Below, piece by piece: positions 1 through 6,803 of a DNA stretch of 8,322 bases. How positions within the stretch are numbered: the first letter of the stretch is position 1; the number at the start of each line of letters is the position of its first letter. Source of the stretch: Crocinitomicaceae bacterium (GTDB lineage Bacteria > Bacteroidota > Bacteroidia > Flavobacteriales_D > Sanyastnellaceae); the NCBI GenBank assembly GCA_020848015.1, contig JADLBA010000244.1:1-8322 (forward strand), read 5' to 3'. The notes beneath the pieces are model-generated. The model ran no database searches, was not told the origin of the DNA, and saw only the letters and a program-made list of their open reading frames with translations. A program made the translations under genes and the position numbers.

Positions 1-45
1 ATTTTCATTGTCCCTTCCGTTGAGGTTATGTATAATGAAGGAAGA
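1..45. other. Downstream flank of the rhomboid operon
   Basis: These bases follow the stop codon of the last rhomboid gene. On the minus strand they contain a 7-base inverted repeat (11-17 with 37-43, one G-T pair, 19-base loop). No T-run follows it, so I do not call it a terminator. A minus-strand ATG at 6-8 is preceded by a purine-rich GGAAGGGA and could begin a further operon gene. Only two full codons of it are visible, so it cannot be identified. Confidence 0.3.
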
Positions 46-930
46 TTATTTCTGACTGTATTTAAAGAGGAATTCGCGTTCTTCTCTGGAGAGGCTATCA
101 TATCCTGAACGGCCTATTTTATCGAGAATTTCATCTACTCTTTTCTGTCTGTTGTTTTTTTCCTCGTTAAATTCCTCGTCTGCCTTGAACCTTGGATTCT
201 TCTGTTTCACAACCATCAACGGTTTAGGGTGAAATAATTTTCTGAGGCGATCTAAAAATTTTTCAAGCCACACTGCCACAGGCTTTCCTTGTTTCAATTG
301 TGCAGCATAAAAATAACCAAAAATTGCCCCACCTAGGTGCCCGATATGTCCACCAATGTTTTCTCCTTTTTTCAGACTCCACAGATCAATGACCACGAAG
401 ATGGCCGCCAACCAGACCAATTTGACATCAAAAACACCCAACAGCTTGATGACCATCGAAGGACGCAACGTAGCAATAGCGATAACAACCGCCATTGCCG
501 ATGCAGATGCCCCCAATATCAGGGAATTTTTCTCCAGCGCAGGAAAGACATTGTAAAAAATAAAATAGAGCATAAAACCCGAAAGTCCACCGAGTAAGTA
601 AACCACTATCAGTTTCCTGCTATCAGCAATTTGTTGAAACAGCTTTCCTGCAGAATAAAGAAAGATCATATTAAAAAAGAAGTGACCGAATTCCGTGTGG
701 GTAAACATGTGCGTAATGATGCTCCAAGGTCGCAACATCAGCCGGTGAATGTCTGAGGTGGATGCAAGAAAAAGATCATCACCTGTCGTAAGCGGAAGAC
801 TGCTATTTGAAAATTTGCAAAAGAGAAGGTAGAACTGAATGATCAGAAATATGGCAGAGTTCGCAATCAGAAGGCGGGTAAGCCCATCGCCATTCCGCAC
901 TGCATCTTTCACACTTTTCCAAGCACTCAT
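46..930 (-). CDS. Rhomboid family intramembrane serine protease with C-terminal cytosolic tail
   Basis: This 294-residue membrane protein has about six hydrophobic segments (roughly residues 19-37, 82-99, 105-128, 138-157, 168-184 and 197-212). It shows the rhomboid signature. The second segment carries H78, H83 and N87 in the H-x4-H-x3-N pattern, an R-P-W lies in the preceding loop (67-69), the catalytic serine is S142 in G-A-S-A, and the catalytic histidine is H198 in H-L-G-G. Rhomboids cleave membrane-anchored proteins inside the bilayer; the substrate here is unknown. The residue after the serine is alanine rather than the commoner glycine, which should still permit activity. After the last membrane segment an 80-residue charged tail ends in a helical D-E-I-L-D-K-I-G motif near 267-274. 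From memory, similar tails occur on many Bacteroidota rhomboids. The gene starts 3 bases after the preceding rhomboid gene and has no clear ribosome binding site, so coupled translation is likely. Confidence 0.93.
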   Translation of the reverse strand: MSAWKSVKDAVRNGDGLTRLLIANSAIFLIIQFYLLFCKFSNSSLPLTTGDDLFLASTSDIHRLMLRPWSIITHMFTHTEFGHFFFNMIFLYSAGKLFQQIADSRKLIVVYLLGGLSGFMLYFIFYNVFPALEKNSLILGASASAMAVVIAIATLRPSMVIKLLGVFDVKLVWLAAIFVVIDLWSLKKGENIGGHIGHLGGAIFGYFYAAQLKQGKPVAVWLEKFLDRLRKLFHPKPLMVVKQKNPRFKADEEFNEEKNNRQKRVDEILDKIGRSGYDSLSREEREFLFKYSQK

Positions 931-933
931 AGT

Positions 934-1596
934 TCAATAATAGCTGTTGTGTTTGTATTTCCAATACCTGAGAACAAGGTAACCAAAGAGCATACCTCCA
1001 AGGTGGGCATAATGAGCCACATTGTCTGTTTCCGCGTTTTGGAATGCAAGAAATAACTCAAGTGCACCGTAACCGAATACGAGATAACGGGCTTTGATAG
1101 GTATTGGCGGGAAAAGTAAAAAAAGTTCTGTGTCAGGATAAAGAATGCCGAAGGCCAGCAACACTCCAAAGACAGCCCCCGATGCTCCAACAACCTTTGA
1201 ATTAATGATTGCCTGAACATACTCCCTGAGATTTTCGGTCGGGTGTTCGTTGAGTTCTTTGACCATTTTCATAATTTCAAAATGGTTGACACCTTCATGA
1301 AGAAAGAAAGCTCCAATTCCACTAATCATATAATAAATCAAAAAACGATTTGGCCCCCACTGCATTTCCAACCGGCTACCAAAAAGGTAAAGCGCATACA
1401 TATTAAAGAAAATGTGCGTAAAGCCGGCATGCATGAACATATGGGTTACGATCTGCCATGGCCGGAAAAACTCACTGCCTAAGTAGTGGCCCGCCAACAT
1501 ATCGTCGAGTTCCAGGGGGAGAAAATTCGTCGCAATAAAGAAGATCACATTGATAATAATGATATTCTTTACAACAACAGGTGCAGGACTGAACAT
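934..1596 (-). CDS. Rhomboid family intramembrane serine protease
   Basis: This 220-residue polytopic membrane protein is a compact rhomboid with all expected catalytic features. It has R-P-W at 45-47, then H56, H61 and N65 in the second membrane segment, the nucleophile S139 in G-A-S-G, and catalytic H198 in A-H-L-G-G. Membrane segments lie roughly at 10-28, 58-75, 84-100, 134-152, 168-186 and 198-212. A polar 30-residue loop (about 103-133) separates the third and fourth. Unlike the next gene it has almost no C-terminal tail, ending in a basic and tyrosine-rich stretch. The start is 6 bases after the mutL stop, so it is almost certainly cotranscribed with mutL. The two rhomboids share the fold and motifs but differ clearly in sequence, so they are diverged paralogues rather than a recent duplication. 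The substrate is unknown. Confidence 0.94.
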   Translation of the reverse strand: MFSPAPVVVKNIIIINVIFFIATNFLPLELDDMLAGHYLGSEFFRPWQIVTHMFMHAGFTHIFFNMYALYLFGSRLEMQWGPNRFLIYYMISGIGAFFLHEGVNHFEIMKMVKELNEHPTENLREYVQAIINSKVVGASGAVFGVLLAFGILYPDTELFLLFPPIPIKARYLVFGYGALELFLAFQNAETDNVAHYAHLGGMLFGYLVLRYWKYKHNSYY

Positions 1597-1602
1597 ACGC
1601 TT

Positions 1603-3447
1603 CTACAAAAATTGCTGATCGAGCATGGAACTCCCCAGCGTGATCATGGTCGGTTTATTATTTGCTGAAAAATAAGGTTGGTGGCAGGCAAACAGAAGTT
1701 TCAGCAGCTCCTGCATCTCAGGCAGAGTTAGCATCTGTCCATATTTTACAGAAGTACTTATAGCCATCGCCCATGCCAATGAAGACCGCTTGTCGAGGTG
1801 CAAAGCGCTTTCATTATTATATTGTTCAATGAATTCATCGAGCAGTTTTCCAGCGGTTACTGATCCAACATCAGCAGGAATACCTCTCACTGTCACTTTA
1901 TTGCTGTCTGTCAAAATCAGATCAAACCCCAGTGAGAGTATTTCCTTCTGGATTCCGCTTAGAGCAATGAACTGCACCGGTGATATTTCAATCTCTTCCG
2001 GAAAAAGTATTTGCTGAATAAGCCCTTTTCCGGTTTCCAACTGCCGTGAATACCGTTCAAAGAGTACTCGCCTGTGCGCCCGTTGCTGATCAACAAGGAG
2101 AAGCCCTTTTTCCACTTCTACCATCAGATACTTTCGAAAAATCTGGAACGGGATGGCATCTTCATCCCATTCGGGTTTTTTGGGCAATTGGTCTGACTCC
2201 ACAATATCTGAGCGGTGCTCTTCGGGTCTTTGGACATCTATCCGGCGGTTGATTTCGAGCAATTCTTTCCACCCTTCTGTACTGCGCTCCCGCTGATTAA
2301 ACCATCCGGCCAGCGGAGATTCCTTTTTCTCTTGATGTGTACCAAATGGATTGAATTCCGGATTGACCCTGATCACAGGTTGTTTTATTTCAGTGGACGA
2401 TGTGGGTACGGTCAACTGAATGCCCCGCTCCTGCTCAAAATCCAGTGTAGGAGAAATATTGTGTTTTCCGAGTGCTCTTTTTACTGCTGCATGGAGAATA
2501 GCATAGATCGCACGTTCATCGCGAAATTTTATCTCTGTCTTTGTAGGATGAATATTGATGTCGATCTGTTCGGGATCAATGGTGAGATACAACAAATAGA
2601 GGGGAAAATTTCCCGATGGCAACAAGCCATCAAACGCGCCCATGATTGCATGATGAAGATAAGTACTTCGGATGAAGCGGTTATTGACAAAGAAAAACTG
2701 TTCCCCGCGAGTTTTGCGAGAAGATTCCGGTTTCCCAATAAATCCTTCTACCCTGACGATATCGGTGTTCTCTTCTACTGGGACAAGTTTTTCGTTATAC
2801 CGATTACCAAATACATTTACGATCCGTTGTCTGCGGGATGATTTGTAGAGCCTGAATATCTCCGATCCATTGTGTATCAATGTAAACTCGTTATCAGGAT
2901 GTGTCAGTACTACCCGCTGAAACTCATCTACAATATGGCGGAACTCTATCGGGTCGCTTTTGAGAAAGTATCTCCGGGCAGGAACATTGAAAAATAGATT
3001 TTTCACCAGAAAATTGGTTCCTTCGGAGCATTGTTCTTCTTCCTGCTTGCGAAGACGCGATCCTTCAATATCAATCCGGCTGCCAAGTGTGGCCCCCTTT
3101 CGCTTTGTTTTCAGTTCTACCTGTGCTACCGCGGCAATACTCGCCAATGCCTCCCCACGAAACCCTTTTGTCATGATATGAAAAAGGTCTTCCGACTTTT
3201 TGATCTTGGAAGTTGCATGTCTCTCAAAGCACATTCGTGCATCAGTCTCAGACATTCCATCGCCATTATCAATAACCTGAATGGATGTTTTACCAGCATC
3301 CTTCACGAGCAGAGAAATGGAAGTTGCCCCTGCATCAATCGCATTTTCCATCAATTCTTTCACGACTGAAGCCGGTCGCTGCACCACTTCGCCAGCGGCG
3401 ATTTGGTTAGCAACGGATTCAGGTAACATGTGGATAATATCAGGCAT
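1603..3447 (-). CDS. mutL: DNA mismatch repair protein MutL
   Basis: MutL is the ATPase that links mismatch recognition by MutS to strand incision and removal. The N-terminal GHKL ATPase domain (about 1-330) is intact: general base E31 and Mg-binding N35 in the K-E-L-M-E-N helix, D-N-G-D-G-M at 60-65, R-H-A-T-S-K at 76-81, and G-F-R-G-E-A-L at 95-101. A polar linker (about 335-428) leads to a C-terminal dimerisation domain (about 430-614). There the endonuclease motif D-Q-H-A-x2-E-x4-E appears as D-Q-Q-R-A-H-R-R-V-L-F-E (453-464), and the C-P-H-G-R-P site as S-A-N-N-K-P (594-599). Both have lost metal ligands, so nicking activity is doubtful. I chose the ATG at 3447, giving 614 residues, because M-P-D-I-I then L-P matches MutL N-termini. 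A GTG two codons upstream (3453) is also open. The gene leads the rhomboid pair and lies about 104 bases after ispH. Confidence 0.97.
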   Translation of the reverse strand: MPDIIHMLPESVANQIAAGEVVQRPASVVKELMENAIDAGATSISLLVKDAGKTSIQVIDNGDGMSETDARMCFERHATSKIKKSEDLFHIMTKGFRGEALASIAAVAQVELKTKRKGATLGSRIDIEGSRLRKQEEEQCSEGTNFLVKNLFFNVPARRYFLKSDPIEFRHIVDEFQRVVLTHPDNEFTLIHNGSEIFRLYKSSRRQRIVNVFGNRYNEKLVPVEENTDIVRVEGFIGKPESSRKTRGEQFFFVNNRFIRSTYLHHAIMGAFDGLLPSGNFPLYLLYLTIDPEQIDINIHPTKTEIKFRDERAIYAILHAAVKRALGKHNISPTLDFEQERGIQLTVPTSSTEIKQPVIRVNPEFNPFGTHQEKKESPLAGWFNQRERSTEGWKELLEINRRIDVQRPEEHRSDIVESDQLPKKPEWDEDAIPFQIFRKYLMVEVEKGLLLVDQQRAHRRVLFERYSRQLETGKGLIQQILFPEEIEISPVQFIALSGIQKEILSLGFDLILTDSNKVTVRGIPADVGSVTAGKLLDEFIEQYNNESALHLDKRSSLAWAMAISTSVKYGQMLTLPEMQELLKLLFACHQPYFSANNKPTMITLGSSMLDQQFL

Positions 3448-3551
3448 AAACACAATAAATCACATTCATAAAACGGAAAAAGTGGATTTGCCAAAGGGCA
3501 CTTTCCGGGGGCACAAAGAAAAGAGTTTTTCCAATGCTAAGATAAAGATGA
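3448..3551 (-). other. ispH-mutL intergenic gap with GGGCAC direct repeats
   Basis: This is the only sizeable gap inside the minus-strand cluster and may hold a promoter for mutL. On the plus strand GGGCAC occurs twice, at 3496-3501 and 3509-3514, a 13-base period. A short TGCC-AAAG-GGCA hairpin overlaps the first copy. No full TAnnTTTG motif and no T-tailed terminator hairpin were found, so read-through from ispH into mutL stays possible. Confidence 0.3.
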
Positions 3552-4778
3552 TCAGTTTATCTGGCCGCTCTCAATCCAGCGGCTAACACTATTTTCAACC
3601 AACTCTTCCTGTTGATAATACCCGGCGATTTTTCGAAGCACCTCTTCTACGATTGCATCGGGGCAGGAAGCTCCACTGGTGAGAACGATTTTTACCGGTT
3701 GCTGAACCGGAAGCCAGTTATTGGTTGTTATTACACTGCGGGCTGAGTGGTCAAAATGGCGTATTTCGAAAGGCGAAAGTATTTCATCCGCACTGCTGAT
3801 ATAATAAACCGGCATCTTCCGCTCAAGAATAGTAACTAACTGAATTGTATTGCTGCTGTTATAGCCGCCGACAACAAGTGCGAAATCTGCTCCTGATCCG
3901 AGCACAGCTTCGGTAGATTCCTGGTTATCGTTGGTCGCATAGCACAGGGTGTCACGTGTATCGGCAAAGTGTCCCTCTCCATAAACACTTGTAATAACCT
4001 TCCTGAAATAATCGGCGATTTCTTGGGTTTCAGTTGCGAGCATTGTCGTTTGGTTAACCACTCCCACATATCTGAGATCTTTCTCCGGATCGAATCCTGC
4101 TGAATATTTCCCTTCAAAGTATTTGAAAAAATCTTCTCTTGTCAGTTCTCTCTGAATCACACGGCCAAGTAGTTTCGCCTCCTCCATATTTCTCACAATG
4201 ATACTTGGAGCATTCTGGTTGCTGTGAGAAAAGGTTGCCCTTGTTTCTTCGTGCCGGTGTTTTCCATGAATGACGACTGTAAAACCTTTGTTACCAATCT
4301 CTGCAGATCGCTTCCAAACTTTTTCTACAAAGGGGCAAGTAGTATTGTATTTTGCCGTCTCCACACCTTTTTCTGTCAGCAAACTTTCAATTTCAATGGT
4401 TGTTCCGAAAGCAGGAATCACTACAACATCATCCTTTTCTAATTCATTCCAACTGATCAATTGATTTCCTTCAGTATCCATTATGAATTTCATACCAAGC
4501 GATTCAAGGTCATTATTCACAATGGGGTTATGAATCATTTGGCTCAAAAGGAATATTTTTTTACCTGGATTATCTGCAATGGCTTTATATGATATTTCGA
4601 TAGCATTTTCCACCCCGTAGCAGAAGCCCATGTGGCGCGGAATAATAAAAGTGACCCCTTCAAAATCAATTCTGCCGGGTGAAAAATCCTTTTTTCTCGG
4701 ATCATTAACTCTTCTCCATTCCTTGATTTTACCAATCACAGAAGACCGGTATTTTTTGGGAATATTAAAACTCTTCAT
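3552..4778 (-). CDS. ispH: 4-hydroxy-3-methylbut-2-enyl diphosphate reductase (IspH/LytB), long form
   Basis: IspH catalyses the last step of the MEP pathway, reducing HMBPP to isopentenyl and dimethylallyl diphosphate with a [4Fe-4S] cluster in the cytosol. The three cluster cysteines are visible: C53 in G-F-C-Y-G-V, C148 in T-T-C-P-F and C279 in D-T-L-C-Y. Substrate-site motifs are also present: H83 in I-H-N-P, the H-R-H-E-E-T stretch at 174-179, N-Q-T-T at 242-245, G-G-Y-N-S-S-N-T at 304-311, and T-S-G-A-S at 367-371. At 408 residues it is longer than the roughly 310-residue E. coli type. It has about 40 extra N-terminal residues and an insertion near 205-235, resembling the longer forms known from cyanobacteria, plants and many Bacteroidota. 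It begins 30 bases after the secreted-protein gene and probably shares its transcript. Confidence 0.96.
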   Translation of the reverse strand: MKSFNIPKKYRSSVIGKIKEWRRVNDPRKKDFSPGRIDFEGVTFIIPRHMGFCYGVENAIEISYKAIADNPGKKIFLLSQMIHNPIVNNDLESLGMKFIMDTEGNQLISWNELEKDDVVVIPAFGTTIEIESLLTEKGVETAKYNTTCPFVEKVWKRSAEIGNKGFTVVIHGKHRHEETRATFSHSNQNAPSIIVRNMEEAKLLGRVIQRELTREDFFKYFEGKYSAGFDPEKDLRYVGVVNQTTMLATETQEIADYFRKVITSVYGEGHFADTRDTLCYATNDNQESTEAVLGSGADFALVVGGYNSSNTIQLVTILERKMPVYYISSADEILSPFEIRHFDHSARSVITTNNWLPVQQPVKIVLTSGASCPDAIVEEVLRKIAGYYQQEELVENSVSRWIESGQIN

Positions 4779-4808
4779 GCTCTCAAAACTAACTAAAAAA
4801 TTCTTTGT

Positions 4809-5330
4809 TCATTTTGTCCCGCTCAGCTTTTCGGCGGTGTATTCCCTTATTCTTCCACGCCGGTAAGCCTTCAGCAACGGCTTTATCCGGGAATCTCCTG
4901 ACAGCTCTTTGCTCTGGTTGCAAAGTATCGCGACCGTTTCGAGACCTTTTGTATGAAGTTTTACCGGGTCTGTTTCATTTGGATGTTCCATCAGGTGAAG
5001 TGCCATACCATGTATCAATGAGAAAAGAATATCGGGGTTTTCTTCCAATCCCAGAATAACTGATGTTGACACATTGATGGTAATTTCAGGGGTACCGGCC
5101 AACCATTCCATCACATACGCATTGGCAACACTGCGCTGTTGTATATTTTCTCCATAGGGCGTTTTGCAAAGCCACTTCAATACCATTTTTACGTGTTCCC
5201 TGTCGTGAAAATAATCCTCTGCTTTTTCCCATCCATACTTTGACGGTATTTCAGGACAAAGAATCCCTTGTGCACACGGGGAATGCGATACAATAACTGC
5301 AAGCAGGCAAAGCAGAATGAGTTTTGTCAT
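4809..5330 (-). CDS. Conserved exported protein of unknown function
   Basis: The product has 173 residues. Residues 1-20 form a classical signal peptide: K3, a hydrophobic run from 4 to 14, then a polar S-H-S-P-C-A-Q stretch with likely cleavage around 20-22. C19 is preceded by proline, so it does not fit a lipobox, and the mature protein is probably soluble in the periplasm or secreted. The mature part looks mainly helical, with W-L-C-K-T-P-Y at 53-59, a W-L-A-G-T-P-E-I-T-I-N-V segment at 76-87 and a hydrophobic helix near 100-114. It ends in a basic region with R157, R158, R160 and R162. From memory it resembles unnamed Bacteroidota proteins with a similar W-(L/I)-x-G-(T/S)-P-x-(V/I)-T motif, but I assign no function. 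Its ATG overlaps the TGA of the upstream dehydrogenase gene (shared ATGA), so translation is probably coupled. ispH follows after 30 bases. Confidence 0.85.
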   Translation of the reverse strand: MTKLILLCLLAVIVSHSPCAQGILCPEIPSKYGWEKAEDYFHDREHVKMVLKWLCKTPYGENIQQRSVANAYVMEWLAGTPEITINVSTSVILGLEENPDILFSLIHGMALHLMEHPNETDPVKLHTKGLETVAILCNQSKELSGDSRIKPLLKAYRRGRIREYTAEKLSGTK

Positions 5331-6661
5331 GAGACGACGGTATGATGCTCGACAAAGGAAACTCCATGCTGCTCTAATCCCGACAGCACAGGAAGGTAGA
5401 TTTCCGGATGAACCGGCAGGCAGATACCTTTTAATGTTATCTTTCCTTCGAGGATCATTCCTGCGGCTATAGCAATTGGAAGGCCGACTGTTTTTGACAT
5501 TGCAGTATAGGTACGGTTTTCTCCCAACACTGTCAACGATGATTGTATTTCATGTTGTTTACCATTGAGATAATAGTTGAAACGATGCCACATAACGAGC
5601 ATATCATTATCATTTTCCCCTAGCTTCCATTTTTCTTCAATGAGCTGTTGTAACGCCATCGCAGGAGTCCCCTCCTCAATGTTAACGGGTTTATCATCAA
5701 AAATGCCCAACCACTTCAATCTGTTAATGGTATCCTCATCAATCGTAAACATTCTTCTCAGCTTCATCTCAACGTTGTCCTTCGAGGAGCAATTGACAAA
5801 AGAAGCAGTCAGTTCTCGCCAGGTAATAGAAGACGGTGATTCAAGCAAAAAGGAATCATCGGTGAGGCCAGTCTGAACAAGAACATTCCAGGCTTTGCAG
5901 AAGCCCGGTCTTCGCAAAGTCCCTCTAAACAGAGTTGGGATATTATCGAGCCCGTAGGTCTTTCTGTATTTCAATGAATCGCGGTTGGCGTAACCCTCAA
6001 ATTTTCCTAAGGGAGCCACATCAACTTCCGTAATTCTCTCGAAGAGCCGCTGATAGGGAATGTACATGGCTTCATTTTCTCTAATAAAACGGGCGGTTCC
6101 ACCATACCCGGCCAGCACTACATTGCGCGGATTCCATGTTATCTTATAATTCCACGGATTGTTGTCGGATTCGGGAGCTATCAATCCCCCCGTAAATGAC
6201 TCAAAACTTTGGATATCGCCGCCATTTGAACGAATAGAGTCAATGATCTTCATGGCAGACATGTGATCAATACCCGGATCAACCCCCATTTCATTCAGAA
6301 TCAGCACACCTTTTTCTCGGGCTTTTTGATCCAACTCCAACATTTCATCGGACACATAACTCGGCGTAATTGCATTTTTTGCAAAATGAATACAGTCATT
6401 GGCCACAACAAGATGCATTGATGCCGGAACCATTGAAATCACAATATCAGCATCGGCAATTTCGCTTCTGCGCTGTTCTTCGTCTGATACATCAAAGAAA
6501 AAAGCCTCCCCATGCGGGGAAGAGGCCAATTTCTGTGCAGCAAAAGAAGGGTCTTTATCTCCAATCCTGATTTTCCAGCCTGAATTGGGGGCTTTGCCGA
6601 GAAGATACCTGATGAGATCGGAACTGCTTCTCCCTGCGCCAATGATGAGAATTTTTTTCAT
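5327..6661 (-). CDS. Saccharopine dehydrogenase (glutamate-forming) family protein
   Basis: This 444-residue protein belongs to the saccharopine dehydrogenase (Lys9 / SDH domain) family. These NAD(P)-dependent enzymes interconvert saccharopine with glutamate plus aminoadipate semialdehyde in lysine metabolism. The N-terminal Rossmann fold shows G-x-G at 8-10, within I-I-G-A-G-R-S-S-S, and an acidic D35 after the second strand. Family motifs follow: N-E-M-G-V-D-P-G-I-D-H at 123-133, the G-G-L-I-A-P-E segment at 158-164, G-T-L-R-R-P-G-F at 247-254, and K-T-V-G-L-P near 390-395 in the C-terminal domain. These match yeast Lys9 closely, which favours saccharopine dehydrogenase over the related carboxynorspermidine dehydrogenases. 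The direction in vivo is unknown, though catabolism is usual in bacteria. No lysine-ketoglutarate reductase partner lies in the window. It is the first gene of the minus-strand cluster. GGAAG upstream of the ATG is a weak ribosome binding site, and a promoter motif lies 35 bases upstream. Confidence 0.93.
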   Translation of the reverse strand: MKKILIIGAGRSSSDLIRYLLGKAPNSGWKIRIGDKDPSFAAQKLASSPHGEAFFFDVSDEEQRRSEIADADIVISMVPASMHLVVANDCIHFAKNAITPSYVSDEMLELDQKAREKGVLILNEMGVDPGIDHMSAMKIIDSIRSNGGDIQSFESFTGGLIAPESDNNPWNYKITWNPRNVVLAGYGGTARFIRENEAMYIPYQRLFERITEVDVAPLGKFEGYANRDSLKYRKTYGLDNIPTLFRGTLRRPGFCKAWNVLVQTGLTDDSFLLESPSSITWRELTASFVNCSSKDNVEMKLRRMFTIDEDTINRLKWLGIFDDKPVNIEEGTPAMALQQLIEEKWKLGENDNDMLVMWHRFNYYLNGKQHEIQSSLTVLGENRTYTAMSKTVGLPIAIAAGMILEGKITLKGICLPVHPEIYLPVLSGLEQHGVSFVEHHTVVS

Positions 6662-6695
6662 AACCGCTTCCAGTAGATTCTAAAAATACTAATGC

Positions 6696-6703
6696 CAAAA
6701 GTA
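6696..6703 (-). promoter_or_regulatory. Putative Bacteroidota -7 promoter element for the dehydrogenase operon
   Basis: Read on the minus strand this is TACTTTTG, a full match to the TAnnTTTG element used by the Bacteroidota primary sigma factor. It lies 34 bases before the dehydrogenase start codon, which would give a leader of about 25-30 bases. No good TTTG -33 box lies at the expected distance, so the call rests on the -7 match and position. Confidence 0.45.
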
Positions 6704-6751
6704 ATCCATTGCAATTACGAATAATTTATGAATAGGAAGACCGACGCTGAA

Positions 6752-6799
6752 TAACTTTGGCACAACCTTCGCCCATCGAGGTTATTACAAATAATTTTG
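6752..6799 (+). promoter_or_regulatory. Two TAnnTTTG promoter-like motifs facing the lipoprotein gene
   Basis: TAACTTTG at 6752-6759 and TAATTTTG at 6792-6799 both match the Bacteroidota -7 consensus on the plus strand, 40 bases apart. The second has only a weak -33 candidate (TTCG at 6768-6771, 20-base spacer). They lie 330-370 bases upstream of the lipoprotein start, so they may serve a long leader, a small RNA or the small ORF at 6818, or they may be chance matches in AT-rich DNA. Confidence 0.3.
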
Positions 6800-6803
6800 A
6801 CCT
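6779..6803. repeat. Imperfect inverted repeat overlapping a promoter-like motif
   Basis: The arms AGGT-T-ATTA and TAAT-TTTG-ACCT pair over eight bases with an asymmetric internal loop, around a CAAA centre. The dyad covers the TAATTTTG motif at 6792-6799, where an operator would be expected. Low complexity makes chance a real possibility. Confidence 0.25.

Noticed and set aside
1..8. Possible start of another minus-strand gene (ATG at 6-8)
   Set aside because: Only eight bases are visible, too few to separate a gene start from chance.
11..43. Inverted repeat as a terminator after the rhomboid operon
   Set aside because: The stem is 7 bases with a 19-base loop and no T-run, which does not fit an intrinsic terminator.
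927..1220. A 97-codon minus-strand frame inside the second rhomboid gene
   Set aside because: It overlaps the rhomboid in another frame, whereas the rhomboid frame carries every catalytic motif.
2215..2841. A 208-codon plus-strand open frame opposite mutL
   Set aside because: It lies wholly antisense to a well-supported mutL, has no recognisable domain and has the erratic composition expected of a shadow frame.
3454..3490. A TTTG ... TATGAATG promoter ahead of mutL
   Set aside because: The -7 part matches only half of TAnnTTTG, so it is not distinguishable from background.
4809..5330. The exported protein as a lipoprotein anchored at C19
   Set aside because: Proline directly before the cysteine and polar residues upstream do not fit a lipobox.
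5327..6661. The dehydrogenase as a carboxynorspermidine dehydrogenase in polyamine synthesis
   Set aside because: The N-E-M-G-V-D-P-G-I-D-H and G-T-L-R motifs fit Lys9-type saccharopine dehydrogenase better, and no polyamine gene is adjacent. It is not fully excluded.
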